A stretch of DNA of 64,000 bases from Branchipolynoe longqiensis (taxonomy: Eukaryota; Annelida; Polychaeta; Phyllodocida; Polynoidae): the NCBI GenBank assembly GCA_030323885.1, contig CM059187.1, positions 132,768,029 to 132,832,028 of the forward strand, written 5' to 3'. Positions 20,886-31,619 of this stretch are shown here, piece by piece. A program made the position numbers and the translations under genes. Position 1 is the stretch's first letter. Each line of letters opens with the position of its first letter. The notes under the pieces were generated by a model. The model was not told the DNA's origin and did not search any database. It saw nothing but the letters and a program-made list of their open reading frames with translations.

Positions 20886-21629
20886 GGGCCATATTCATGA
20901 GCTCGGGGTAGCGCTACCCTGAGGCTGTAACCGGGGGCTACGCTACCCCCCCGGCTAACGGCGGAAAATCCTTATTCATGAGCTTGGGGTAGCACTACCC
21001 TGGGGCTCTATCCGGAGGGTACGCTACCCCAATTCGACCCAGGGGTAAGCACTATCCCGAGGGGATAGTGAGTGTGTGTGGTTCTGAATCTATTCAATGC
21101 GATCATATTTGATAGATTTAAATACGCAATAAGTGAAATTTATTCAAATTAACCCTAAATCCGAAGCGAAATTAACGCTGACGCCGTAACGGCGGTGATA
21201 TTAATATTTTCGAATCGACGAATGTAAAGTACACAAATCGCCGCCTCCGCAGCGACGTCGATATCCATACTGTCCAACGTTAACCAAACATGGCCGCCGC
21301 CGTCGCCGCCGAATCGGCGTGAATTTCTTACGCTCAAATCTATTCAATGCGATCAGATTTGATAGATTTAAATACCCAATAAGTGAAATTTGCTCAAATT
21401 AACCCTAAATCCGAAGCGAAATTAACGCTGACGCCGTAACGGCGGCGATATTAATGTTTTCGAATCGACAAATGTAAACAAAGCGAACGGGTAGCTATCC
21501 GCTCCGGCTAGAACCTTGGTGAATACCAATTGACCTAATTAACCTCCGCCGTTAACCTGCGGGATAGCTACCCAACGGCTAAGCCTAACCTCCGGCTAAC
21601 GGTACCCCGAGCTCATGAATATGGGCCCA
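20885..21629. mobile_element. Palindromic GGGCC element 2
   Basis: Ends GGGGCCATATTCATGAGC and, inverted, GGGCCCATATTCATGAGC, continuing into a CTCGGGGTA phrase. It starts at or immediately after element 1. The core (from about 21088) repeats 'tctattcaatgcgatc', 'taaccctaaatccgaag' and 'cgaatcgacgaatgtaaag', with the central 'ccatactg' near 21267. A second partial core copy lies at 21336-21480. An inverted relative lies at 27271-27977. Confidence 0.75.
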
Positions 21630-21910
21630 GAGGTCAGTCTCTCCTACTACTGTACGACCACTTCCAACACCAAAGGCGCCACCACCCTCATCCCTCCCAC
21701 ACACACTTTTAAAACGCACATATCCGGGGTTACGCAACATGACCCCCCCCCCCCCACACCCACCCCTTGTTTTCCCTCCAATCGCTCGCGATGCTAACCA
21801 TGGACCCAGAACGCCCCATTTCTCATGTAGCTAACTACTGGGTAGAATGTTTAGACAGGCAATTAGATGAATAACCTTTTTGGTGTAGTAGTAATTGGGT
21901 GGGACATATC
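21630..21910. other. Spacer between elements 2 and 3
   Basis: Poly-C near 21750; nothing else recognised. Confidence 0.4.
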
Positions 21911-22669
21911 AGGGCCCGTATGCAGGAGTCAGTGTTAGCGTGGTTTGGTGTTAGAGCCTATTACCGGTTAGCTATCGCCGACGTCGCGAACTGTGTCAAG
22001 TCGTATGCAGGAGCACGTAACACTTTCATTATAGCTAAACGTGAATCTATTTATAGATTTGGGAAATCCCTCTGCGTCTGTAGCGATATATTAGGCTTAA
22101 ATATATTAAATGCGATCATATTTAACAGAATTAAATACGTAATAAGTGAAATTTGAGGAAATTAACCCTAAATTCGAAGCAATATTAACACTGCCGCCGT
22201 AAAAGCGGCGATATTAATATTTATATGTTCGAATCGACGAACGTAAAGTAAACAAATCGCTAATACATTGACGCCAATGCGTAGACGTCGGCCAGTATGG
22301 ATGTCGACGTCGACGCAGCGGTCCCGACGGCGGCGATTTGTTTACTTTACGTTCGTCGATTCGAAAATATAAGTATTAATATCGCTGCCAATGCGGCGGT
22401 AGCCTTAATAATGCTTCGAATTTAGGGTTAAATTGATAAAATTTCACTTATTGCGTATGTAATTCTGTTAAATATGACAGCATTGAATAGATCTGGGCCT
22501 AATAAACTCGCTAAACCTGATATTTTTTAGGGGTAAGGTAACACCGGTTAAGCCTTTGGTGTTAGGCCTAACACTGACTCGTGCATACCATTTTTTCGCC
22601 GCTAAACCGGAATTCCCGCCAAACACCGTTTTGCTTCGCTAACACTGACTCCTGCATACGGCCCCTGGC
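21911..22669. mobile_element. Palindromic GGGCC element 3
   Basis: Ends GGGCCCGTATGCAGGAGTCA at left and the matching inverted sequence at right, about 28 bp in all, continuing into GTGTTAGCG. Core arms 22100-22280 and 22330-22495 share 'cgaatcgacgaacgtaaagt' and 'taaccctaaattcgaa' with element 1. The flank 'gatttgggaaatccctctgc' is also shared with element 1 (inverted). The centre holds 'ccagtatgg'. Confidence 0.75.
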
Positions 22670-22710
22670 GTCTGAACTTAGACGCCTATATAGCGTGGTG
22701 TCTTGGTGTG

Positions 22711-23036
22711 TGTTGTTGTTGTTTTACGTCCTAGCAACATTTGTGATCATATCAGTATGGGTACTGACTTGTGACAGTCAACATTCATGGTGACTTAATA
22801 GTGCTGCCCCACTTGGAAATCAGGCTGCTGGCACCATGACTCAATATCCCACTCAGTCACATTATTCTGACATTCAGCTAACCAGTCCTTGCCCTATCCT
22901 ATTAATGCCGAACACCAAGCTAGGAAGCGACAAGTATCAATTTAAAAGTCATTGGTTTGACTCGACCAGAAACCCGAACTCCCGGCCCTCCGCATGCGAG
23001 GCCCGCGCTCTACCGATTAGGCCACCGCGCCCGGTG
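22711..23036 (-). mobile_element. SINE-A, full length
   Basis: Inverted; tail 'ttacgtcctagcaacattt', complete body, and a well-preserved GCGCGG-type head ending 'aggccaccgcgcccggt'. It could still carry A and B boxes ('gctctaccgattaggcc' in inverse sense). Confidence 0.9.
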
Positions 23037-23180
23037 TAGTGATCACTTGGAATGATTTCCAAATACTGCACTTGAATAGATTCCACACTAATATAATTTT
23101 CGTGATATCAGCAACTGAATTACACCCAACACGAAAATCAACATTTAAAAAGCAAATTCCCGTATATGGATATATATGTA

Positions 23181-23418
23181 ACAAAGAAGAGCTCAGGCGC
23201 AAAACCCCGTAAATGTCAATCCTAAAATTTAATTTAAATAACAATGTTTCCTGAAGGTAATTTTTATTTTCACTAATTGTACTTTGCTTATGATGGAGAA
23301 ATAAACAAAAAAATAGAAAAGTTAAAAAAATGAAACATTTGAAGGTTTGACTCCAATGTTTATCTCAATATTTGAATTGGTGTTTACAAGGTTTTTCTAA
23401 AACCTGAACTCTCCTTGT
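23181..23418. mobile_element. Candidate MITE with GAGCTCAGG ends
   Basis: 'agaagagctcaggcg' plus 'aaaccccgtaaatgtc' at left matches the inverted right end 'ggagagttcaggttt' plus 'aaaccttgtaaacacc' imperfectly. The left end recurs at 29734 ('gaagagctcaggcgcaaaac'). Confidence 0.45.
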
Positions 23419-23482
23419 ATGTAACACACATGCAATTTAGCTAAGCATTTATATCAGAAAGGTCACTATTTAACAATATGGA

Positions 23483-23552
23483 ATGGCCGAGTAGCTTGGG
23501 GGCCTGCTTCCTGGGTGAAAGGTCATGGGTACGATCCCCGGTTGAGTCTAGG
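23483..23552 (+). mobile_element. tRNA-like SINE head fragment
   Basis: 'atggccgagtagcttggggg' followed by 'gtacgatccccggttgag' resembles A and B boxes and ends in the 'gagtc' that starts the SINE body, but no body follows. Confidence 0.5.
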
Positions 23553-23569
23553 CAAATTTCCCGCGCAGT

Positions 23570-23750
23570 ATTTCCTGCCCCCCCCCCCCCGGCCTCCCGT
23601 CTACCCCTTCAACCCCCCCCCCCCCCTCCCGTCTACCCCTTCACCCCCCACCCCCCTCACTCCCGTCTACCCCCTCACTCCTCCCACCCCAACTCCCTCA
23701 TCACTCACCAGCCACCAAAAAGTGGAATGTTGAGGGTGTCCAAAGGTGGA
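23570..23750. repeat. C-rich repeats with CCCGTCTACCCC units
   Basis: Poly-C tracts separated by 'cccgtctaccccttca'. Proline-rich frames are artefacts. Confidence 0.7.
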
Positions 23751-25170
23751 TAAGTAGGTGAGGTTGAGTGAGAGTAGATGAGGTTTTAGTGAGGGTGTGT
23801 GAATAGGTGACGTTAGGTGAGGGCGGGCGGGTGAGGGTGACAGTTAGTGTTAGTAAGTGAGTGAGTGAGAGTGTGGCTGTTTGTGTGAGTGTGTGTGAGT
23901 GAGGGTGGTGGGAGGGTGGGTGAAGGCGGGTGAGGTTTTGGGTGCAGTTGGGTGAGGGCCGGTGAGGATGAGGTTGATGTGAAGGCGGGGGAGGGTGAGG
24001 TGAAGGCGGGTGAGGGTGAAGGCGGGTGAGGGTGAAGGCGGGTGAGGGTGTGAGTTAAGGCGTGGATGCGGGCGGGTGACGATGAGGCTAAGGGTCAGGG
24101 TCAGGGTCAGGGTCAGGATGAGGGTGAGGTGAAGACAGGTGAGGATGAGGGTGAAGGCGGGTGAAGGTGGGTGAGGGTGTGGGTGTGGTTGACGGCGTGG
24201 ATGCGGGCAGGTGAGGATAAGGGTGAAGGTGAGGGTGAGGGTGAAGGTGGGTGAGGGTGTGAGTGAAGGCGTGGGTGCGGCCGGGTGAGGCTGAGGGTGA
24301 GGGTGAAGGCGGATGAGGGTGAGAATGTTGGTGAGAGTGTTGGTGAGGGTGTTGGTGAGGGTGGGTTAGGGTGTGGGCGAAGGTGGGTGAGGGTGTGGGT
24401 GAAGACGGGTGAGGGTGAGGTGAAGGCAGGTGAGGGTGAGGTGAAGGCGGTTGAGGGTGAAGGTGGGTGAGGGTGAAGGCGGGTGAGGGTGAAGGCGGGT
24501 GGGGGGTGAAAGCGGGTGAGGCTGAGGGTGAAGCCGGGTGAGGATGAGGGTGAAGGCGGGTGAGGGTGAAGGCTGGTGAGGGTGAAGCCGGGTGAGGGTG
24601 TGGGTGAAGGCGTGGATGTGGCCGGGTGAGGGTGAGGATGATGGTGAGGGTGAAGGCAGATGAGGGTGAAGGCGGATGAGGGTGAGAGTGTTGTTGAGAG
24701 TGTTGGTGAGAGTGTTGGTGAGGGTGGGTGAGGGTGTCGGTAAAGGCGGGTGAGGGTGTGGGTGAAGGCGGGTGAGGGTGAAGGCGGGTGAGGGTGAAGG
24801 CGGGTGAGGGTGTGGGTGAAAGCGTGGGTGCGGCCGGGTGAGGGTGAGGATGAGGGTGAGGGTGAAGGCGGATGAGGGGGAAGGCAGATGAGGATGAAGG
24901 CGGATGAGGGTGAAAGTGTTGGTGAGAGTGTTGGTGAGAGTGTTGGTGAGGGTGTGGGTGAAGGCGGGTGAGGGTGTGGGTGAAGGTGTGGGTGAAGGTG
25001 GGTGAGGGTGAGGATGTGGTGAAGGTGAGGGTGAAAGCGGATGAGGGTGAGGGCAAAGGCGTGGGTCAGGGCGGGTGAAGGTGTGGGTGAGGTGTGGGTG
25101 AGGGTGAATGTGGATGAGGGTGATGGTGGGTGAGGGTGGGTGAGTGTGGGTGAGGGTGGGTGACGCACAT
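23750..25170. repeat. G-rich minisatellite, GGTGAGGGTGAAGGCG type
   Basis: Units of about 16-18 bp with variable order. The minus strand is C-rich and gives long serine/proline/histidine frames that are not genes. Blocks such as 'gtgagagtgttggtgagagt' recur near 24330 and 24700-24930. Confidence 0.9.
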
Positions 25171-25369
25171 CCATCCTTGTCTACGACCCTTCGTCACCTC
25201 ACATCCGGGTTAACTCTCCGACTGGCGCGTGGCTGTGACACTTGACGGTTTCCATGACAACGCTTGGTGGCCTCTCAGTTCCATGCTGCCTGGTGTCTCG
25301 TGGCCTGGGCTGCATCCACTCAGAGGCTGGGAAGCGATGCATGCCTACTGCGGGCGGGGCTCGGCGCGC

Positions 25370-25440
25370 GCGTGTGTGTGTGTGTGGGTGTGGGCGTCGG
25401 CGTATATGTGTGTGTGTGTGTGTGGGCGCAGTGTGTAGGT
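25370..25440. repeat. (GT)n microsatellite
   Basis: GT-rich runs in an otherwise unassigned GC-rich stretch (25170-25520). Confidence 0.7.
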
Positions 25441-25539
25441 GGGAGGTGAGAGGATCGGCGATGTCAATATAACCCGCACGGCACGCCCCACTCCGGCTGT
25501 CACACCGCGCCTCCTGTTCAGTCTAGAAAGGAGTGGGCG

Positions 25540-27240
25540 TGGGTGAAGGTGTGAGTGGGTGTTGTTGTGGGTGTGAGTGTGAGTGAGGGTGTGAGTTAGT
25601 GAATGAGGGTGTGAGTTAGTGAATGAGGGTGTGACTTAGTGAATGAGGGTGCGAGTTAGTGAATGAGGGTGTGAGTTAGTGAATGAGGGTGTGAGTTAGT
25701 GAATGAGGGTGTGAGTTAGTGAATGAGGGTGTGAGTTAGTGAATGAGGGTGTGAGTTAGTGAATGAGGGTGCGAGTTAGTGAATGAGGGTGCGAGTTAGT
25801 GAATGAGGGTGCGAGTTAGTGAATGAGGGTGCGAGTTAGTGAATGAGGGTGTGAGTTAGTGAATGAGGGTGTGAGTTAGTGAATGAGGGTGTGAGTTAGT
25901 GAATGAGGGTGTGAGTTAGTGAATGAGGGTGTGAGTTAGTGAATGAGGGTGCAAGTTAGTGAATGAGGGTGCGAGTTAGTGAATGAGGGTGCGAGTTAGT
26001 GCATGAGGGTGTGAGTTAGTGAATGAGAGTGTGACTTAGTGAATGAGGGTGCGAGTTAGTGAATGAGGGTGTGAGTTAGTGAATGAGGGTGTGAGTTAGT
26101 GAATGAGGGTGTGAGTTAGTGAATGAGGGTGTGAGTTAGTGAATGAGGGTGTGAGTTAGTGAATGAGGGTGTGAGTTAGTGAATGAGGGTGCGAGTTAGT
26201 GAATGAGGGTGCGAGTTAGTGAATGAGGGTGCGAGTTAGTGAATGAGGGTGCGAGTTAGTGAATGAGGGTGTGAGTTAGTGAATGAGGGTGTGAGTTAGT
26301 GAATGAGGGTGTGAGTTAGTGAATGAGGGTGTGAGTTAGTGAATGAGGGTGTGAGTTAGTGAATGAGGGTGTGAGTTAGTGAATGAGGGTGTGAGTTAGT
26401 GAATGAGGGTGTGAGTTAGTGAATGAGGGTGTGAGTTAGTGAATGAGGGTGTGAGTGAATGAAGGTGTGAGGGAGTGAGGGTGTGAATAAATGAGGGTGT
26501 GAGTGAGTGAGGGTGTGAGTGTGTTTGTGAGTGTGAGTATGGGAGTATGGTTGTGAGTGTGGGTGAGGGTGTGAGTGTTCGTGAGGGTGTGGGCATGAGT
26601 GAAGGTGTGAGTGGGTGTTGGTGTGGGTGTGAGTGTGGGTGTGAGTTAGTGAATGAGGGTGTGAGTTAGTGAATGTGGGTGTGAGTTAGTGAATGAGGGT
26701 GTGAGTGAATGAGGGTGTGAGTGAGTGAGGGTGTGAGTGAGTGAGGGTGTGAGTGAGTGTGGTTGTGAGTGGGAGTGTGGTTGTGAGGATGTGAGTGTTA
26801 ATGAGGGTGTGGGTGTTCGTGAGGGTGTGAGTATGGGTGTGGGTGTGGATGTGGATGAGGGTGTGGATGTGAGTGAGGGTGTGGGTGTGAGTTAGGGTGT
26901 AAGTGGGTGAATGAAGGTGTGAGTGAGCGTGTGGGTGTGGATGTGAGTGAGGGTAAGGGTGGGAGTGTGGGTAGGGGTGTGAGTCGGTGTGGGTGAGGAT
27001 GTGGGTGGATGTGGGTGAGGATGTCAGTGGGTGTGGGTGAGGGTGTGAGTGTGAGTGAGAGTGTGGGTGAGGGTGTGAGTGAGTGAATGACGGTGTGAGT
27101 TAGTGAATGAGGGTGTGAGGAAGCGTGTGGTCCGGGTGGGAGTGAGGGTGAGGGTGATGGTGAGGATGTGTGAATGTGGGTGAATGTGGGTATCATTGAA
27201 GAAGTAGGTCTGAGCGAAGGTGTGAATGCGCTGTGGGTGT
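25540..27240. repeat. 20-bp minisatellite with higher-order structure, and degenerate flank
   Basis: From about 25590 to 26450 the unit GTGAGTTAGTGAATGAGGGT repeats about 43 times with no length change. Variants with GCG in place of GTG are clustered, and a rare CTTAGT variant occurs at 25631 and 26031, exactly 400 bp apart. After 26450 the array becomes irregular GTGAGTG sequence. Confidence 0.95.
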
Positions 27241-27270
27241 GAATCTGGGTGTTGTGTGAGTACAACCCTG

Positions 27271-27977
27271 GGGCCGTATTCATGAGCTCGGGGTACGCTT
27301 ATCCGGTGGGTAGGCTTATCCGTTGGGTAGCTATCCTGCGGTTTAACGGTGGCGGTTAAGTAGGTCAATCGGTATTCACCAATGTTCTAGCCGGTGTGGA
27401 TAGCTACCCGTTCGCTTTGTTTACATTCGTCGATTCGAAAATATTAATATCGCCGCCGTTACGGCATCAGCGTTAATATCGGTTCGCATTTAGGGTTAAT
27501 TTGAGCAAATTTCACTTATTGCGTATTTAAATCTATCAAATATGATCGCATTGAATAGATTTGGGCGTAAGAAATTCACACCGATTCGGCGGTGATGGCG
27601 GCGGCCATTTTTACTTGACGTCGACAGTATGGATATCGACGTCGCTGCGGCGGCGGCGATTTGTGTACTTTACATTCGTCGATTCGAAAATATTAATATC
27701 GCCGCCTTTGCGGCAGCAGCGTTAATTTTGCTTCGTATTTAGGGTTAATTTGAATAAATTTCACTTATTGCGTATTTAAATCTATCAAATATGATCGCAT
27801 TGAATAGATTCAGACCCACACAGGCTCACTACCCCCTCGGGATAGTCCCTTACCCCTGAGTCGAAAAAGGGGTAGGCTACCCCCCGGTTAGAGCCCCAGC
27901 TCATGAATACGAATTTTCCGCCGTTAGCCGGGGGGGGGGGGGTAGAGTACCCCCCAGTTAGAGCCCCATGAATACGG
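27271..27977. mobile_element. Palindromic GGGCC element 4 (inverted relative of element 2)
   Basis: Ends GGGGCCGTATTCATGAGC and inverted GGGGGCCGTATTCATG. It shares with element 2, in opposite orientation, 'gttcgctttgtttacattcg' sense features, two core copies and the TACCCC-rich subterminal blocks. Centre 'cagtatggatatcgacgtcg' near 27630. Inverted similarity extends outward to ACAACC/GGTTGT. Confidence 0.75.
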
Positions 27978-28035
27978 CCCCCAGGTTGTCTATGCGCCTC
28001 GATGTGAAAGCCTTTTGAGTAAACCTAAATGTATA

Positions 28036-28919
28036 GACTACATCACCGTTCCAGCCGCGCGGTGCGTTGTGGGATGTGTCAGAGCAAAACAAACCCGCGA
28101 GAAGCACATGGCACATGCTAATACACTGGCTGCAGTTAGGAAATGTGCTACTTTCAGCTCATCTCAGCTCTTGTTTGAAACATAGAACATAGAACTAAAA
28201 AATATATATATAATATATATATAATAAATTAAGATATATATATATATAATAAATTAAGATATTAATCTTGTATAAATTAAGATATTAATGTTTTATTCAG
28301 CATTGCATTTACATCAATATAATCAGCACATCTTATGCCATGTGCATTTAGATTTAGACAAATCTGGGCACTCATACTCGTGTTAGAGCCATAGCCAGAG
28401 TCAGTTTTACTTATTTTGTTCATGTTTTTATTTATATCCTATGATTAATGCCATATGTAGAAATAGAAAATGAGTAGGGTTAATCAGATATTGGTTATAT
28501 ATTTCTTTGAAACAAGTTTTTGTTGACACATTTGACATTTTAATATTTAGAACAAGAATTACTTCTGGCGAATCAATGGTGATGTAAACATCAGTCTGTA
28601 AAGTGACTGAAATTGTATGTTTCTTAGCTCAAAATGCTTAATTATGGAAAGTTGTGTCTTAAACATATTCATTATAATATTATATTGCATCCTTCCATCC
28701 ATATTTGTGCCAACTTGTTATGTATTCCTATTAATTTGGAATAAAATGGCAGTTTTGCCATATGCGTATCGGCAAACTCAATGGCCGTACCCCATCCTGA
28801 TATGACCTTAGATGTTGCTAGGACGTAAAACAACAACAAACAACAACAATTGCTGTACACCTTTGCTTTGCTCCCAACGCAGTTGTCAGCGCATGCGCAT
28901 TCGGAACCGTGATCTCGTC
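28036..28919. mobile_element. MITE with CTACATCACGGTTCC ends, copy 2
   Basis: TIRs GACTACATCACCGTTCC and inverted GACGAGATCACGGTTCC, with TA at both flanks (28034-28035, 28920-28921). Internally it is an inverted copy of 14499-15043 enlarged by AT tracts (28200-28280), extra sequence (about 28470-28620) and a SINE tail (28791-28856). Confidence 0.8.
28791..28856 (+). mobile_element. SINE-A tail inserted in the MITE
   Basis: 'accccatcctgatatgacct' to (AAC)n only; absent from the copy at 14499-15043, so it arrived later. Confidence 0.75.
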
Positions 28920-29240
28920 TATTGGCTAGCGTGGGAGTGGGAGTGGGTGTGGGTGTGGGTGTGGGTACAACTGTGGATGTGGGTGTCGGTGATATCGTAG
29001 CCGTGGCCCTGTGTGGGTGAACAAGAACGCGCAGATGACATCAGCGTAATGAGGAGACGCAAATCATTCAAATATGTCCACATAAAACATAGGCCAGCAA
29101 CACCTACACTAAGCAAGACGATCTCTGAGATAAGATCCTCCGTCTCCATTACCTGAAACTTCTTCTACGAAAACGAGGCCGTTTTGCTGACGCAAGTGCC
29201 CTTTCCTTTGTATAGACGCAGAAAGTGCGTATGTATACGT

Positions 29241-29732
29241 ATATGGGTCGTTCTCCGAAGTTGTGTACCACTTTTCTGCATATGTCAGAGTTGAAATTAA
29301 TTTTTTTCACTTTCGATTTTGATCTGATACAAAACCGTTAAAATTAACTGTGTAACGTCGATCCATAACATCATTCTAACCCACACAATAAATTCAAACA
29401 AGATTTTATTGATTAGGTTCGGGTAGATGTATGGTGTCGATATGCAATTTCTTTTATATTTTCACTTTAGCATACAATCATATAACCATATTTTCGATAC
29501 ATTTTGTGGGATAGATAAAATATATATAGTATTGCTAACATACTTAATGGTTGGTTGGTTGTTGGAGTTGTATATCCTGGCAACATTTAAGGTCATATCA
29601 GGACGGGGACATACGTAATACAGAGTCATCAATAACTATTTAACTTACTACCTCCCAACAAAGAATGCAAACTCATTAAATATGTAATCTGAACAGCAAA
29701 ATTGTGGTACAGTTTCTGAGAACGACCCATAT
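29241..29732. mobile_element. MITE with ATATGGGTCGTTCTC ends
   Basis: Imperfect inverted ends of about 29 bp (ATATGGGTCGTTCTC then a GTACCAC phrase). A/T-rich interior without coding potential; contains a SINE-A tail fragment at 29546-29612. Confidence 0.65.
29546..29612 (-). mobile_element. SINE-A tail fragment
   Basis: (GGTT)n, then 'ttgtatatcctggcaacatt' and 'catatcaggacggg'. Only the extreme 3' tail is present. Confidence 0.75.
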
Positions 29733-29872
29733 GAAGAGCTCAGGCGCAAAACCATGTAAACGGCGATCCAAAAATGGAGATTAACATTGAAATCAAACCT
29801 TCAAACTGGTAATTCTGTTATATTTCTTGTTTTTTTTGTTCATTGCACCACAAGCATGTATATATATATATA

Positions 29873-30140
29873 TATATATTTTTTTGTGACAAGTTTTTTA
29901 TTCTGCCCATAACGTATAAGCTCCCATGAGGGTGCTTGTTTTCAATGCTGGACAGCTGTGATACTGGATTGGTCTGGTCCCGTACTCAGGAGTCTTTACC
30001 TGATCTTTCTCGGGCCAACCTTTGCGGTTTTGGGTGTTAGTAGTTTCTATATTAGTTTTTTTTTAATTTTCAAGTTTTTTCCTAACCTGTATATGATAAC
30101 TTAGCCTACTATGTACATCTACGCAGATGACATATAGGCC
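29873..30140 (-). mobile_element. LINE 3' tail (tail family 2)
   Basis: Poly-T, 'gtgacaagttttttattctg', 'ataagctcccatgagggtgc', 'ggtcccgtactcaggagtc'. Homologous to 50511-50790 and, inverted, 53645-53850. Confidence 0.75.
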
Positions 30141-30162
30141 GTATATATATACCTCACTAGCA

Positions 30163-30363
30163 TTAAAGCTGCATTGTCCGATGAAATATCAAATTTTCAA
30201 AACCAAAATAATTATTTAGATTTGATTTTACATATCTAACTTAGATACTGATGCAATTATTAAACATTTATTTCTGCATTGAACGGAATATTGAGTCAAT
30301 TTAATAGAAGTTGTAGAACCTGTTACTGCAGAAATTCAAAACCATCGGATTATGCAACTTTAA
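30163..30363. mobile_element. TTAA-ended MITE, short copy
   Basis: Bounded by TTAAAGCTGCATTGTCCGAT and, inverted, TTAAAGTTGCATAATCCGAT. TTAA at both outermost positions matches a TTAA-targeting transposon (piggyBac or Kolobok type), by inference. Confidence 0.75.
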
Positions 30364-30433
30364 ATAAACGGGCACACCCACGATCTGTGGTAGTACATTC
30401 AAGCAGTCCATGTGGCGTGCGCTTTATTCTGTA

Positions 30434-30686
30434 TTAAAGCCGCATAATCCGATGAAAGAACCACATTTTAGAAACCAAAACACTTGGTTAGATCTGATTC
30501 TACATATCTAACGTACATACTGATGCACTTATTAAGGACTTGTTACTGTATAAAAGAGAATCCTAAGTCAATTTAATAGAACCAGTTATTGTTAAAATCT
30601 ATGGTGTCAGATGTTTGATGTGCACGCCAAAATTAAAGTCACTTGTTTTCACTTCAAATATGCGAAAAAAAACAAGCCAAGGTTAT
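30434..30686. mobile_element. TTAA-ended MITE, truncated copy
   Basis: Left end TTAAAGCCGCATAATCCGAT and the shared interior ('tacatatctaacgtacatac'); the right end is missing where the next copy begins. Confidence 0.6.
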
Positions 30687-31415
30687 TTAAAGTTGCATAG
30701 TCCGATGGTTTTGCGTTTTGGTCATTTTTCTGAGATAAATATATTAAATTCATCGTTATAATCTACCTTATTTCAGGTTAAAGTAATTTTGATTTTAAAT
30801 GGATAAGTTTTGAGATATTTGAAATTCAGACATGTAAACTTAGTTTTGGCAAGCATGCCAAAACTCTGACCCCCATAGGCTTCAACAGTAACAGGTTCTA
30901 TCAAATTGTCTCAGTGTTGCCTTCTATGTGGCAATAAATGCTTAATATGTGCATCAATATCTAAGTGGGACATGTAGATATAGCGACTTTTCTATATTTA
31001 TTTATTTATTTATTTATTTTATTGAGGCTGTATTTATTCTGTCCATAGCATGTAAGCCTGGGTACCCAGGCTTGGTAGACAGGTAGACTGGTAGACAGGA
31101 AGTGTGAACACTTATTTGTCTCTCATTTTTGCTTGAGTGCAAGTAATTAGCAACACAAGGAATAAATTAGTAGCATGTGGTGAATAAGGGGTCAAATTTC
31201 CCTGGATCATCAGCCCATGCTTTTTCTAATCTGTTTTTGAATGAATTTATTGAGCCGGCATCAATAACATTTTGTGGGAGACTATTCCATATATTTATGA
31301 TCCTGTTTGAGAAACTGTGTTGCCTTAATTTTGAAACGGCTCTGGGTTTGAGTCAAATCTATATAATTATTTTGGTTTTGAAAATTGGATGGTTCATCGG
31401 AGTATGCAGCTTTAA
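30687..31415. mobile_element. TTAA-ended MITE interrupted by a LINE fragment
   Basis: Starts TTAAAGTTGCATAGTCCGAT at 30687 and ends 'agtatgcagctttaa' at 31415. Family sequence is broken after 'atgtagatatag' near 30985 and resumes at 'caaatctatataattatttt' near 31354; the intervening bases are a LINE end. Confidence 0.75.
30990..31352 (-). mobile_element. LINE C-terminus and 3' UTR, 5' truncated
   Basis: On the minus strand the frame ending at TAA 31167-31169 reads FSNRIINIWNSLP, then SINSFKNRLEKAW, the C-terminal signature of CR1/L2-type ORF2 proteins. The 3' UTR ends in 'attgaggctgtatttattct' (31015) and an (AAAT)n tail. Its tail matches that of the LINE at 824 although the C-termini of the proteins differ. 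Confidence 0.8.
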
Positions 31416-31424
31416 GAGAAATGT

Positions 31425-31518
31425 TACTTCAGGGTAAAGAAAGGTAGGTTAGAAAATCAACTTAATATGTTTATCTAAAAATGACAAACTAAAAAGCAAT
31501 CGGACTATGCAGCTTTAA
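31425..31518. mobile_element. TTAA-ended MITE, right-end remnant
   Basis: 'atcggactatgcagctttaa' at the right end and part of the interior seen at 41900-42029. Confidence 0.6.
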
Positions 31519-31619
31519 ACATAGCATTGTCTCGCTTAGCACAATATTACAGTTACACTGTGCCCTTAAGAAGGAACTACCATAGTCCAGGCATCTTCAC
31601 AATTGACTTGAAACATCCC

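Noticed and set aside
24088..25174. S-P-H-P frames of over 300 codons on the minus strand
   Set aside because: Complement of a GGTGAGGGTGA minisatellite.
31177..31437. Plus-strand 86-codon frame
   Set aside because: Antisense to the LINE C-terminus, whose minus-strand reading has a recognised signature.
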